Below, one piece after another: positions 17,118-26,600 of a stretch of 64,000 bases of DNA (within the stretch, counting starts at the first letter, position 1; the number at the start of each line of letters is the position of its first letter). Position numbers and translations under genes: made by a program. Below the pieces are notes generated by a model. The model was not told where the DNA came from and searched no databases. It was given only the letters and a program-made list of their open reading frames with translations. The stretch comes from CAYPEL01 sp036479985 (GTDB lineage Bacteria > Pseudomonadota > Gammaproteobacteria > DSM-19610). The stretch covers positions 2,914,001-2,978,000 of the forward strand of contig CBDDAF010000003.1 of assembly GCA_965224815.1 (NCBI GenBank), in the 5' to 3' direction.

Positions 17118-18053
17118 ATGCCATCCCTCCTTTTATTCATCTGTTTTCTAGGGCCACTGTTCGTAGCGCTCGGTGTTATGAACATCTGGCTTGCGTTAAA
17201 GCGGCGGGAGGGCAAACGGTTTCCGTTCAAGGATGCGATGATGCGTGAGCCTGGCTACAGCCAACGCAAAGCCGTTGAACGTATTTGGGATAAGATGGCG
17301 CAGTATATGTTTTTGTTATCCGTCTACCCATTAATCCTGTATGCCGTGATTTTGCAGGCCCGTGTCACACACGGTGCATTCTCGCCTGTGTTGATTGGGC
17401 TGAGTGTGACCAGTGGTGCTGTGGTGATCGGTGTGGGCGTGTTTAAAATATGGCGATTACTGGCGGCATCGCTTTGTTTACGGCTCGGTTATGCCGGTGA
17501 AGTCGCCGTGGGACAGGCGCTCAATCAACTCATGTTGCAAGGCTATCACGTATTTCATGATGTGCCCTTTGACGGATTTAATGTCGACCATGTCGTGATC
17601 GGACCCGGCGGTGTGTTTGTGGTCGAGACCAAACTTCGGACGAAACGTACGATGGCCGATCGTCACACCGAGACGCATAAAGTACGCTTTGATGGGCGCG
17701 CATTGTATTTTTCCGATTGCCCCACCGTTCCTCAACATCGAGCACTGAACCAGGCGCGTGCAGAAGCGCAGACGGTGGCCAAATGGCTCACCCGAAAAAC
17801 CGGGATGCCGGTGGCCACACGCGCGGTGTTGGCGTTACCGGGCTGGTGGATTGACGGGGATAATCAACAAGGGGAAGTGTGGGTCTATTCGCACAACCAG
17901 TTGTATGCCTTACCCCCTAAGCGGGATAAGCCGGTGATGGCCGCGCAACAACTGCGCCGGTGTGTGGCTGCTGTTGAAGAGCGCTGTGCCCGCGATGACC
18001 TGGCACCTCAGGTATTGCTACCTAAAAACAACCCGCTGTTTCAGGAAAGCTAG
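17118..18053 (+). CDS. Membrane-anchored NERD-domain (nuclease-related) protein
   Basis: The 311-residue protein opens with a hydrophobic segment (LLLFICFLGPLFVALGVM), has two more around residues 60-115, and then a NERD domain from about residue 118. That domain reads GYAGEVAVGQALNQLMLQGY, HVFHDVPFDGFNVDHVVIGP and GGVFVVETKLRTKRTM. The Glu of GEVAV, the Asp of VDHVVI and the ExK pair of VETK are the conserved residues of this endonuclease-like fold. NERD proteins are common in mobile DNA and defence regions, though their substrate is mostly unknown. It stands alone about 100 bp after the abiE pair, so functional linkage is unproven. Confidence 0.82.
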   Translation: MPSLLLFICFLGPLFVALGVMNIWLALKRREGKRFPFKDAMMREPGYSQRKAVERIWDKMAQYMFLLSVYPLILYAVILQARVTHGAFSPVLIGLSVTSGAVVIGVGVFKIWRLLAASLCLRLGYAGEVAVGQALNQLMLQGYHVFHDVPFDGFNVDHVVIGPGGVFVVETKLRTKRTMADRHTETHKVRFDGRALYFSDCPTVPQHRALNQARAEAQTVAKWLTRKTGMPVATRAVLALPGWWIDGDNQQGEVWVYSHNQLYALPPKRDKPVMAAQQLRRCVAAVEERCARDDLAPQVLLPKNNPLFQES

Positions 18054-18069
18054 TCTCTATATATAAGGT

Positions 18070-18246
18070 ATGTCCGTAAACCCCCGCTTAACGGACAGGG
18101 GCTTGACTAAAAAGCAAGCTAAAGGATCAGCTAAGCATTATTTGCGAAAGGACAAATGCGGCCGAGCCGGACATCCACTCACAGAGCAGCCAGGCACGTT
18201 GAAATATCTGTTTGGCGCCAGACGTAAAAATGAGGGTGCTGAGTGA
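18070..18246 (+). CDS. Small basic hypothetical protein (58 residues)
   Basis: This is a short ORF with ATG at 18070, an overlapping AAGG-type ribosome-binding site immediately upstream, and TGA at 18244-18246. The product is rich in Lys and Arg (RLTDRGLTKKQAKGSAKHY, LRKDKCGRAGHPLTEQ, KYLFGARRKNEGAE) with no hydrophobic segment. It begins 16 bp after the NERD gene stop. I do not recognise a family. It could be a small cytosolic, nucleic-acid-binding protein or a gene remnant. Confidence 0.35.
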   Translation: MSVNPRLTDRGLTKKQAKGSAKHYLRKDKCGRAGHPLTEQPGTLKYLFGARRKNEGAE

Positions 18247-18313
18247 TTAACTGTTTTGATCGATGATCACCCAGGTGGGCAGCCTGTCGATCGTACGCAT
18301 TCGCAGGGGGCGT

Positions 18314-18823
18314 CTATATTTGTGCCAACATCGTCATGGGCGCAAAGAGCCGCATCGGATCGTCGGTAAACGGCTCGAAGATGTTATATCGCTGGTAAAA
18401 ACCCAGCGCATCCTCATCTAACACATCGAGCACAAGACCCAGGGCGGGTAATCCCGTCTGGGTTAATGCAACGCTTTTTCTGAGCGCTGTCACCAGCGTT
18501 TTTTCACCGATCTTTTTGCCTTGATACGCTTTATCAATGGCAAGGCGCGCCAGCAAAACCACGGGCACCGGATAGCGGGGCAGACTGCGCTCAAACGGGA
18601 TTTCATTGCGGGATACCGTTGCAGAGGCTAACGTGAAATAGGCGGCGACGGTGGCTTTGTCTTGCGCATCGTCCACTAACACCCAGGTTGAGCTAAGGCC
18701 CAACTGCATATGTTTCACCGCGAAGCGCGGCAGAAACTCATTCATGAAGGGTTTGCCGCAATCGAAATCTTTTAGGTAGTGGGCGAGAGGATCTGCGAAG
18801 ACGAAGGCTTGCGCGAGCGCCAA
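18314..18823 (-). CDS. GNAT-family acetyltransferase toxin (TacT-like)
   Basis: The 169-residue GNAT protein resembles toxins of the TacT/AtaT group, which acetylate the amino group of charged tRNAs and block translation. Visible signs are DCGKPFMNEFL near the N-terminus, PVVLLARLAIDKAYQGKKIG (strand 4 and acetyl-CoA pyrophosphate loop), LVLDVLDEDALGFYQRYNIF with the C-terminal catalytic-type Tyr, and FEPFTDDPMRLFAPM. It follows the DUF1778-like antitoxin. The likely TTG start at 18823 directly abuts the antitoxin TAA, so translation is probably coupled, as usual for DUF1778-GNAT pairs. Confidence 0.88.
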   Translation of the reverse strand: MALAQAFVFADPLAHYLKDFDCGKPFMNEFLPRFAVKHMQLGLSSTWVLVDDAQDKATVAAYFTLASATVSRNEIPFERSLPRYPVPVVLLARLAIDKAYQGKKIGEKTLVTALRKSVALTQTGLPALGLVLDVLDEDALGFYQRYNIFEPFTDDPMRLFAPMTMLAQI

Positions 18824-19096
18824 TTAGAAGCCTTCTTCTTCGAGACGGCGAGCAGCGTCCAATATCTGCGCGCTGGGTTTGCGTTCAGTATCTTGGCATA
18901 CGCGCATAAAATGATCGAACTGCTGATTGGTCACCTGCAGGTTGGTCTCGTGCTCGATGATGGTCGGTGCGTGCTCACGAATTAAACGTGTCATGAACTC
19001 GGTCAATGAGGCACAACCCAGCGCAACAGCGGCCCGTTCTGCCAGTGCCTTAGTTTCTTCATCGATGCGCATATCGATTCTTGCTGCGGTGGCCAT
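18824..19096 (-). CDS. DUF1778 ribbon-helix-helix antitoxin (TacA-like)
   Basis: The 90-residue protein has an N-terminal ribbon-helix-helix fold (RIDMRIDEETKALAERAAVA, LGCASLTEFMTRLIREHA) and a C-terminal tail ending in ARRLEEEGF that would wrap the toxin. It is the partner of the adjacent GNAT toxin: it represses the operon through the RHH domain and occludes the toxin active site. A palindrome at 19137-19157 lies about 40 bp upstream on the coding side. Length and order fit the TacAT family. Confidence 0.88.
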   Translation of the reverse strand: MATAARIDMRIDEETKALAERAAVALGCASLTEFMTRLIREHAPTIIEHETNLQVTNQQFDHFMRVCQDTERKPSAQILDAARRLEEEGF

Positions 19097-19136
19097 GGTG
19101 CTGCCCTCATCCTCAAAATTAGTGTGTTAAGTATAC

Positions 19137-19157
19137 TGTACGGCATATTTCCGTACA
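19137..19157. promoter_or_regulatory. Palindromic operator of the TacAT-like pair
   Basis: TGTACGG (19137-19143) and CCGTACA (19151-19157) are perfect inverted arms around a 7-bp AT-rich spacer, about 40 bp upstream of the antitoxin start. RHH antitoxins of this class bind such palindromes. The role is inferred from position. Confidence 0.55.
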
Positions 19158-20757
19158 ACTTTAATTGCCCTTGAAAGAACAATGAGTTAGAGCAGCCAGC
19201 ACGGCACGCTTGGGCTTTGATGGTAAACCGTCGTGGCGTAAAACTATAAGTATTTGAAAAATAAGCAGCCGTCAAAAATAACTGAGGGTGTTCGATGTAT
19301 TGGGTAGAAAGGGTAGCGAGGTATGAAAACGCATGCCCGCTTAGATTCGTGCCCGGACTTCTGGCGGCCAACGTTTACACTGATTCGGAACGTCTTGGAA
19401 GGGTGGGTGTGTTACATCCTCCGTCCATGCAGCACTGTAAAAGGGTCTACAGCACCCCATCGAGTAGCGATAAGATGAACCGCAAAATTTAGACAGGTCA
19501 CGCTCAATTTCCATTGGCTACTCCACAGAACCCTACAGCACTTTCTGGGGCCTAAAGGGACTATGAAAAGAGGTTCAAGAATCCAAAATTACAATCATTT
19601 TATAGTGGATTCCAGACAGAGGTATTGAAATCGGAGTTAACAATATGAAACTAAACTTGAATTTAAAACATTACACATTTGATTCACCATAAAATAAAAG
19701 TGTAAAAAGAAAAACACGCTTTAAGGGTTATATTGGGCACAAAAATCGTGCGCTATGGAAAAAATGCGGTAGGGTTCAGTATATGGTTGTCGTATGGTCG
19801 GTTGTCGTTCTTATCTGTCACTCGCCAGGATGATCGGCGGGCCGCCTCAGCGCGGGATTTAACAGGCCCAGAAATGGACTTTTCAGTATGACAAACCCCC
19901 ACCCAAGAATTGCTGTTTAAATTTGAGTCATGAATTTTCCTGATTGATGAGGCAATACCTGTTCCGATACAGCTGGAATGGGTGAGCGAGGCAGTCTGAC
20001 TCGCGATCAGTGGAGAGTAGCTCCACTGGATACCCAGCAGTATTTTTTCAATCCTTCACTCAATGCTAGTGACCTAGCCAAGGAGTTTTTATGAACCGAC
20101 TCGAGTCCAACCCGTGGTACACCCAGAAATCTGTTATGTGGTTGAGCATCCGAGCTCACTGACCCCTCTGTTTTTGAGAAAACATGATTGTGGTTACTAT
20201 CGGCAGGTGGAAGAAGCTTTGAACAGCTCACTTAATGTTAATGCTTGAATAGATTTGTAAATGGTTGATTGAAAATTACAAAATTAATAACATTGGAAAA
20301 ACACTTGAAATTTAGTGGCTGTCACGGATAAGATAACGATAAGAAAGGAATAAATAATTGCTATCAAGCAGTCATAAATAGGAGCGCGAAAACGTGCAAA
20401 TATATAAGTGCGAATTCGTATTTGGAGGCGGTAAGTTCAGGATATAAGAACACCAGTATTCAACTGGGGTGTTATTTTTTATGTTGTTCCCATCCCTACT
20501 GGGCAGTCCAATGGATTTAAATGATTCATTGTAGGTTTTGCGTGTTCGCAGCCTCCAGTACTGTCGCTCCAATCAGTAATACTAGAGTCAATGAATGATT
20601 CTTTTCTTGTGTGGATGTAATGGCATAGGATTTCCAACGATTGGATGTTTTTAACTTAACAATTAAAGCTTCGATACAGAAGCTAAAAGCATTTAGTCAA
20701 TAAAATGGAAGAGCAGGTAATACGTGCTCTACCGTTTGCAGGCTTTTCAGATAACCC
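19158..20757. other. 1.6 kb stretch with no convincing gene
   Basis: No ORF here combines a plausible length, ribosome-binding site and recognisable protein. The DNA is AT-rich, especially 19560-19730 and 20230-20450. A hairpin followed by a T-run lies at 20449-20480. A stem AGAGCA/TGCTCT lies at 20709-20729, just before the rhodanese gene. An open frame near 20080-20248 lacking a start codon may be a gene remnant. The stretch could hold the promoter of the downstream six-gene cluster, but I cannot identify it. Confidence 0.5.
20449..20480 (+). terminator. Hairpin with T-run, possible terminator
   Basis: AACACCAGT (20449-20457) can pair with ACT-GG-GGTGTT (20463-20473) with a two-base bulge, followed by ATTTTTT. 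It resembles a rho-independent terminator, but no gene is visible upstream on this strand, so it may end an unrecognised small RNA or be leftover. Confidence 0.4.
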
Positions 20758-20775
20758 ATGGGAGGAGAGGGTTGT

Positions 20776-21756
20776 ATGCTTAGCGGTAGCGGTTCTAAAA
20801 ATGGATCGGGTAGTTTCTGCCTGATTTTTATACGTGTGAATACAGCAATGAGCCTATGTCTGCTTGTTGCTGTATTGCTGTTGTTCTCAACGGCAAGCAG
20901 TGCGTTGCCGTCTGAATTGACTGACAAGAAAAAAGTAGAAGTCTTCGGGTGTACTGCTCAATACAATCAAGATCAAGACCTGATAAAAGATTACGGCTTT
21001 ACGGCATTAAGTGATGCAGGTGATGCCCAGACCCACCACTGTTTTGTTCGAGTAAGTGACGTTTTCAAGGATTGGAAAAATAATCGGATCACCTTGGTTG
21101 ATGTGCGGAACAAGGCTGAATATGCTTCACATCGAATCCCCGGTGCGGTCAATATTCCCCTGTTTGCGGTTAAACAAAAGAGTTTCCTGCGGCATCGAGC
21201 GGTCGTGCTCCTTAACGAGGGCCGGACACATGTTGAGCTGTTAAGTACATGTAAGGCGCTTATGGCAGATGGTTTTGATAACGTTAAAGTGCTCGACGGT
21301 GGCATTCATTCCTGGATTACCATGAGTGGACCAGTCGACGGTAACAAAGCAGCATTAGCTCACCATCGTGTAATTACACCACCTGAATTTGTCTCAGCAT
21401 TACCCGAGCGTCAATGGGTAGTGATATTGCTTGATGATCAAAAAAAATCCACCTTTGTGTCTCTAGCCGGTCATAAGGTGATTGAGTACCCAGGAGATAT
21501 GGATCAATTGGTGAACGTGCTGGTTAACGCATTTAAAAAAAATGAGCAGGGCGACACCCGCAATGCTGTTCTACTAGCAAACCGACAAGGCAAAAATTAC
21601 CAAGCGATTACAGCATTATTGAAAGAGCATGCTGTTTCACATACGTTTCTGTTGGCGGGTGGAACTGAAGCGTATCAAGGCTATTTATCCCAGCATCTTG
21701 CGATGAGATCTAAAATGTTGCGCGGCCCTGAACCGGTGAGGCGCTGCGGAGGATGA
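20776..21756 (+). CDS. Exported double rhodanese-like protein lacking catalytic Cys
   Basis: I choose ATG 20776 because GGAGGAGAGG (20761-20770) is a strong ribosome-binding site for it; a longer frame starts at 20758 inside that site. A hydrophobic stretch AMSLCLLVAVLLLFSTASSA near residues 23-42 suggests a signal peptide or anchor. A rhodanese fold follows: ITLVDVRNKAEYASHRIPGA, VNIPL, then VKVLDGGIHSW. Where the active-site loop should carry Cys (VVxYCxxG) it reads AVVLLNEGRTHVEL, so sulfurtransfer is unlikely. A second degenerate copy ends in HTFLLAGGTEAYQGYL and also lacks Cys in VLLANRQGKN. The stop overlaps the transglutaminase gene by 4 bp, first in a six-gene same-strand cluster. It probably has a binding or scaffolding role in the periplasm. 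Confidence 0.75.
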   Translation: MLSGSGSKNGSGSFCLIFIRVNTAMSLCLLVAVLLLFSTASSALPSELTDKKKVEVFGCTAQYNQDQDLIKDYGFTALSDAGDAQTHHCFVRVSDVFKDWKNNRITLVDVRNKAEYASHRIPGAVNIPLFAVKQKSFLRHRAVVLLNEGRTHVELLSTCKALMADGFDNVKVLDGGIHSWITMSGPVDGNKAALAHHRVITPPEFVSALPERQWVVILLDDQKKSTFVSLAGHKVIEYPGDMDQLVNVLVNAFKKNEQGDTRNAVLLANRQGKNYQAITALLKEHAVSHTFLLAGGTEAYQGYLSQHLAMRSKMLRGPEPVRRCGG

Positions 21757-22643
21757 GCGTGTTGAATCGTGTCGTTGTCGTTGGGGTTATTTTATTGATC
21801 ATTGGGGCGGCTTTGTGGTTGCTGCCTGATACGAAAATAGAAGAGGTTGAAGGGCAGTATCCAACCACGCGAGTAATTAAGTATCGCTTTTTAGTAGAAA
21901 ACCCGACCAACAAACTACTTGATCGTGCAAGCTTTTGGGCTTACGCGCCTGTAAAAATAACCGCACAGCAAAAAATGCTGGGTGTCGATGTTACGAGCAC
22001 TTACGAAATAGAGACTGATGCAGCCGGTAATCAACGCCTCTTGATTTCATTAGACAACATCCCGCCGTTTGGCAGTAAGACAGTCGTGGTTAATGTTGAG
22101 ATAGCGATGGCGCAGGAACCTAATCGTTTAAACAAAAGTATAAGTGAACAATATCTTAAAGCGGCGCCCTATATTGAAGTTGATGATCCTGCGATCCAGC
22201 GCATTGCGAAAACCTTAAAAGGGGATACTGTTTTAGCGACGCTGGAAAAGACATTTCAGTGGGTTACACGTCATTTAGAAAATGTTGAATATATTAAGCG
22301 TGACCGTGGAGCGCTCTACGCATTGCAACACCGCAGTGCAGATTGTACCGGCTATATGTATTTATTCACTGCGCTTGCACGAGCAAACAGTATCTACGCC
22401 AGGCCAGTGGCCGGGTTTGTGTACGCTGAAGATACAATTGCCAAATCCAGTGATTACCACAATTGGGTGGAAGTCTATGTTGATCATGTCTGGCGTGTTG
22501 TAGATCCACAGAAACAACGTTTTATGGAAAACGAAAATCATTATATAGCCATGCGGTTGCTCGATTCGTTAAATGAGCAAACTGCCGGTAGTGCACAAAG
22601 GTTGTTTCGTTCTGATGGGGCTGTTCAACTGGCCATGAAGTAA
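21753..22643 (+). CDS. Membrane-anchored transglutaminase-like (cysteine protease fold) protein
   Basis: The 296-residue protein has an N-terminal membrane anchor (VVVVGVILLIIGAALWLLP), a beta-rich middle domain (residues 40-130) and a C-terminal transglutaminase-like domain. The catalytic triad appears intact: Cys198 in HRSADCTGYMYLFTALARA, His236 in SDYHNWVEVYVDHVWRV and Asp251 in VVDPQKQ. Proteins of this fold act as peptidases, amidases or cross-linking enzymes outside the cytoplasm. It overlaps the rhodanese-like gene and is followed 51 bp later by a paralogue with the same layout but no triad. Position ahead of a giant secreted protein and an RHS protein suggests a maturation or cross-linking role; the substrate is not shown by the sequence. 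Confidence 0.82.
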   Translation: MSVLNRVVVVGVILLIIGAALWLLPDTKIEEVEGQYPTTRVIKYRFLVENPTNKLLDRASFWAYAPVKITAQQKMLGVDVTSTYEIETDAAGNQRLLISLDNIPPFGSKTVVVNVEIAMAQEPNRLNKSISEQYLKAAPYIEVDDPAIQRIAKTLKGDTVLATLEKTFQWVTRHLENVEYIKRDRGALYALQHRSADCTGYMYLFTALARANSIYARPVAGFVYAEDTIAKSSDYHNWVEVYVDHVWRVVDPQKQRFMENENHYIAMRLLDSLNEQTAGSAQRLFRSDGAVQLAMK

Positions 22644-22694
22644 CAAGCTATTTTAAATGACGGATAAAAATACAAAGCTAATAATTGGGAAATA

Positions 22695-23693
22695 ATGACA
22701 AGTAAGAGTAAGCATGGATTATTCTGTTTTGGGTTGTACACGCTACTGATTGTGTTCGTATCAGGCTGTGATAAAACTCAAGTAGCAGAACCTGACCAAT
22801 CAGTCTCGTTAAATGACTATCCGTCACAAGCCGTTGTCGGGGTCAGCTTGCGTTTGCAAAATTATACGGGGCGTGACTTGAAAGCTGCCCAGTTCCGGCT
22901 GTATACGCCCATGATTCATTCACCTTTTCAGTCCTCTTCTGACCTGCAGGTATCTATAGACCATCGTGTTTTAAGTGACAGTCTGGGCAATGAAACGGTG
23001 TTGTTCGATCTTAAGGGCGTTGGGGTCAGTCAAGTTATCCCGGTGAAGATAACGAAACAGGTCGGGTTGGTGGATAGCCCGCTTTCACTTCCGGAGCCGG
23101 ATCTTGATCGCTATCTGGAGGCAGAAAATTTTGTTGAAAAAAATGCGCCGGCTGTCCAAAAAGTAGTAAAGACGTTGATGGCCGGTAATGAGACCTTGTC
23201 CATTAGCGCCATCGTGGATTGGTTGGTTGAACATAAGAGAATGACCCATGCATCAGATGCTGAAGCGTCTGATGTCAGCGATGCCCCTGAAGCCGATTCT
23301 GGGGATCAAAATTTCGGTGCATTAGCCGCATTACGCGGTAAGGATGTATCACCGATGGGGCAAGCACTGCTTTTTGTCGCGCTCAGTCGTGCCTCAAACA
23401 TACCGGCTCGATGTGTCATCGGGTTAATCAGTGAGCGGCCAGGCACTTATTCAGAAAAAGACGTTAAGGTTATGGTTGAAGTCTTTGAGGGTAACCATTG
23501 GCGGCTCTTAAATGTGGTAGGTCAACAAAGCGTTGAACCACCAGCGCACTTTATCCGCTTAAGAGTGCTACGTGATGTGGTACAACCGGCGCAGTCTGCC
23601 GCCTCGGCGTTATTGTACGAATCGATGGGTGTCGGATTGGTTCCTGGTTCTTTGAAATTTCTAATTGACCTCAACCGGCAGGACGCAAGTTAA
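22695..23693 (+). CDS. Transglutaminase-like lipoprotein, probable pseudoenzyme
   Basis: The 332-residue protein starts with a lipoprotein signal (FCFGLYTLLIVFVSGC, Cys25). Its body follows the layout of the preceding protein: a beta domain (YPSQAVVGVSLRLQNYTGRD, LKAAQFRLYTPM) and a transglutaminase-like domain. Aligning by eye, VSPMGQALLFVALSRASNIP matches ADCTGYMYLFTALARANSIY, so the nucleophile Cys is Pro. VKVMVEVFEGNHWRLLNVVG matches YHNWVEVYVDHVWRVVDPQK, so His and Asp are also gone. An Ala/Asp/Ser-rich insert (about residues 184-202, ASDAEASDVSDAPEADSGD) separates the halves. It shares one base with the giant gene (TAATG). It may be a regulatory or substrate-binding partner of the active paralogue. 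Confidence 0.78.
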   Translation: MTSKSKHGLFCFGLYTLLIVFVSGCDKTQVAEPDQSVSLNDYPSQAVVGVSLRLQNYTGRDLKAAQFRLYTPMIHSPFQSSSDLQVSIDHRVLSDSLGNETVLFDLKGVGVSQVIPVKITKQVGLVDSPLSLPEPDLDRYLEAENFVEKNAPAVQKVVKTLMAGNETLSISAIVDWLVEHKRMTHASDAEASDVSDAPEADSGDQNFGALAALRGKDVSPMGQALLFVALSRASNIPARCVIGLISERPGTYSEKDVKVMVEVFEGNHWRLLNVVGQQSVEPPAHFIRLRVLRDVVQPAQSAASALLYESMGVGLVPGSLKFLIDLNRQDAS

Positions 23694-26600
23694 TGTTTAT
23701 CGTTAAGAACAAGTTAGACGTTAACGGTAATTTTATTAGCCGTTGGGTGTTTGGCTTGTCCTCCATGTTTTTCAGTGCAGTTGTGAACGCGGCGATTGTT
23801 CAACATACCGGTGCAATCAATGCACATACCACCTGGTCAGCAAACGATATACATCAAATTACCGGCGATGTAACGGTCGCCTCAGGCATAATTCTTACTA
23901 TTGAATCTGGTGCTCTTGTTAAGTTTAACAGCGGACGTTCGCTGCTAATTAATGGTGCGCTGAATGCCGTCGGCATTGCATCAAATAAGATTATTTTCAC
24001 CTCGTATCGGGATGACAGTGCCGGGGGTGACACCAATGGAGACGGCGTATCGGTAGGTCAGCCCGGCGATTGGGGTCGGATACAGTTCAGCGATTTGGTC
24101 ACCGATAGTTTGACCCGATTAGAACAGGTAGACATCCGTTACGCGGGTGGAGGAAGCATTGGCAGTGTGTATATGATCAATGCGAACGTGGCGATTGTGG
24201 ACAGTGAGATCCATGACGGATCGAGTTACGGGATTTATTTGCGCAACCAGTCTTCGCCGGTGATTGAAGGCAACGTGATCCGAGATCATGTGCTGGACGG
24301 TATTTATGCCAACAACTCATCGGCGAACAGCAGTCCGCTGATCCGCAACAACACGATCCGTGGTAACCGGAACGGTATTTACGCGCAGTACATAACGCCG
24401 TCGATTGAAGACAACACGATCACGGGCAACGCTGACTGGGGGCTGTATTATTTTGATGCGCGCAACGCGCCGGTGATGACGGGCAACACGATCACGGGTA
24501 ACAAGCGCGGTGCGCGGATACCGGCGAGTGCGGTGCCGGGTGCGAGCGATAACAACGTGCTGGTGCCGAACCAGATCAACGGGCTGTGGATACTGGGCAA
24601 CACGCGCACGGCGGATTTGCAGTTGTCAGTGCAGACGGGTGCAGCGGGTGAAGAGCTGAACAGCTATGTGATTTACAACACGCTGACGGTGGCCTCGGGA
24701 ACGACGTTAACCGTGGATCCCGGTGTGGTGGTGAAGTTGGGTCCGAACGCGAGCCTGGACATTAACGGGGCCTTGTCGGCGGTGGGTACACCGGCGCAGC
24801 GGATCGGGTTTACCTCGGAGAAGGATGACGCACTGGGCGGTGACCAGAACGCCGACGGGTATGGCAGTGCACCGGCGAACGGTGACTGGGGGCGGATTTA
24901 CTTCAGTCCACAGGCGGATGACGCGAACAGTGTGATCGAGTACGCGGTGATCCGTTACGGCGGTAATGCGGGCAACGGCATGTTGTATATACGCCAGACG
25001 GACATGCGTGTTGCGCACAGCACGTTGAGCAACTCAAGTACGCACGGGTTGCGGAGTTACCGGTCGAGTCCGGTACTGGATGACCTGACGGTGTATGGCA
25101 ATACGCAGGACGGGTTGTACTGTGAGCAGACCGGTTCACCGGTGGTGACGAACAGCCGGATTTTTGCTAACGCCGATGATGGTGTTGACGTGCGTCACAG
25201 TGTGACGGCAAGTGTGACCGGAGGCGAGGTGTTTGCCAACGGTGGCAATGGCATCAACAACACGAGCAGCAATGCGGTGGATGCAACGGACACCTGGTGG
25301 GGTGCAGCGGACGGTCCGAGCGGTGCGTTTGGGGGATCGGGTGATGAGGTCACCGCGAACGTGACGGTGGACGGTATCCTGACCAACTTCAAGACCGACG
25401 GCACCGAGTTCTCCTACTTTAATGCCGGTAGTAACCTGAGCGAAGGCACGCTGGTCAGCCCGGTCGTGACACAGGGTACTGCAGATTTGACGGGCGCCAC
25501 GCCTCAGACATCGCTGCTGTATGATGCCGACCGCATCATTCTGGATTACAGCGGGTTGGCAGCCACCACCGCTTATGATCTCTTTTTAACTTATTACAAC
25601 CCGGACGATGCCTCCGGCATTGGCGGTAACCTGCAACGGTTGCTGGATGTTAATGACGCCGTCATTCACGACCGGCTGCACGTTAACGCGACGCCAACGC
25701 AGTCACATTACCCGGTTCCTTCAACCGCCTTGGGTGTGGGTGGGGCATTACGTTTAAACAGTGTCCGTGACAACGGCCACCGTGCCACGGTCTCAGAAGT
25801 GTTATTGATCGAACGCATCGATACTGGTGACAGTACGGCGCCGAGTGGCGCGATTACTTCGCCGGCGGCCAATGCGCATGTGACAGGCGGTGTTGTCACC
25901 GTTAGGGGGACGGCGACCGATACGACTGGCAGCGGGGTGGCCAGCGTCGAGTTGGGTATTGATGCCGGTGCCGGTCTTGTCTGGCAGCCGGTGACCAGCC
26001 TGCACACCGATAACAGCTGGAGCTATCGCTGGGTGTTGCCGAGCGATGGCGCCTATACCTTATATATACGTGTGATGGATCAGGTCGGTAATGTGAACGT
26101 CTCGGTCACGGGCACGACGGTCATTGTTAACCAGACACCACCGGCACCAGCGACCAGTGTGGTGGCGTTTGATACGCCCGCCGATAGCGGTGGCAGTGTG
26201 ACGGTGAACTGGGTGCTCTCCAGCGATGACGGTGCGAACGCCAACGATGTCGCCAGTTACGCGATTGAACGCCAGAGTGGTAGCAGCGGCTTTACCGAAG
26301 TCGGCAGTGTGAGTGCAGGCACCAACAGTTTTGTGGATAGTACAGCGGTGACTGGTACCAGTTATGTGTACCGCGTTACGGCAGTAGACCTGGCCAGTAA
26401 CCGGATTGCGTCGATAGTCTCTGCAGCGATCGCCGCGATTGATAATGCCGGTACATCGGATACCACGCCACCGGAAGAGGTCACTAACTTAACGGCGACG
26501 GCGGGCAGCGGTTTTGTGTACCTCACCTGGACGCGCAGTGTGGACAGTGCCGGTGATCTGATTGATCAGTTACTGGATATCTCTGCCGACGGCGGTGCGA

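Noticed and set aside
19295..19492. 65-codon plus-strand open frame in the gene-poor stretch
   Set aside because: No recognisable product, no ribosome-binding site and no conserved neighbour.
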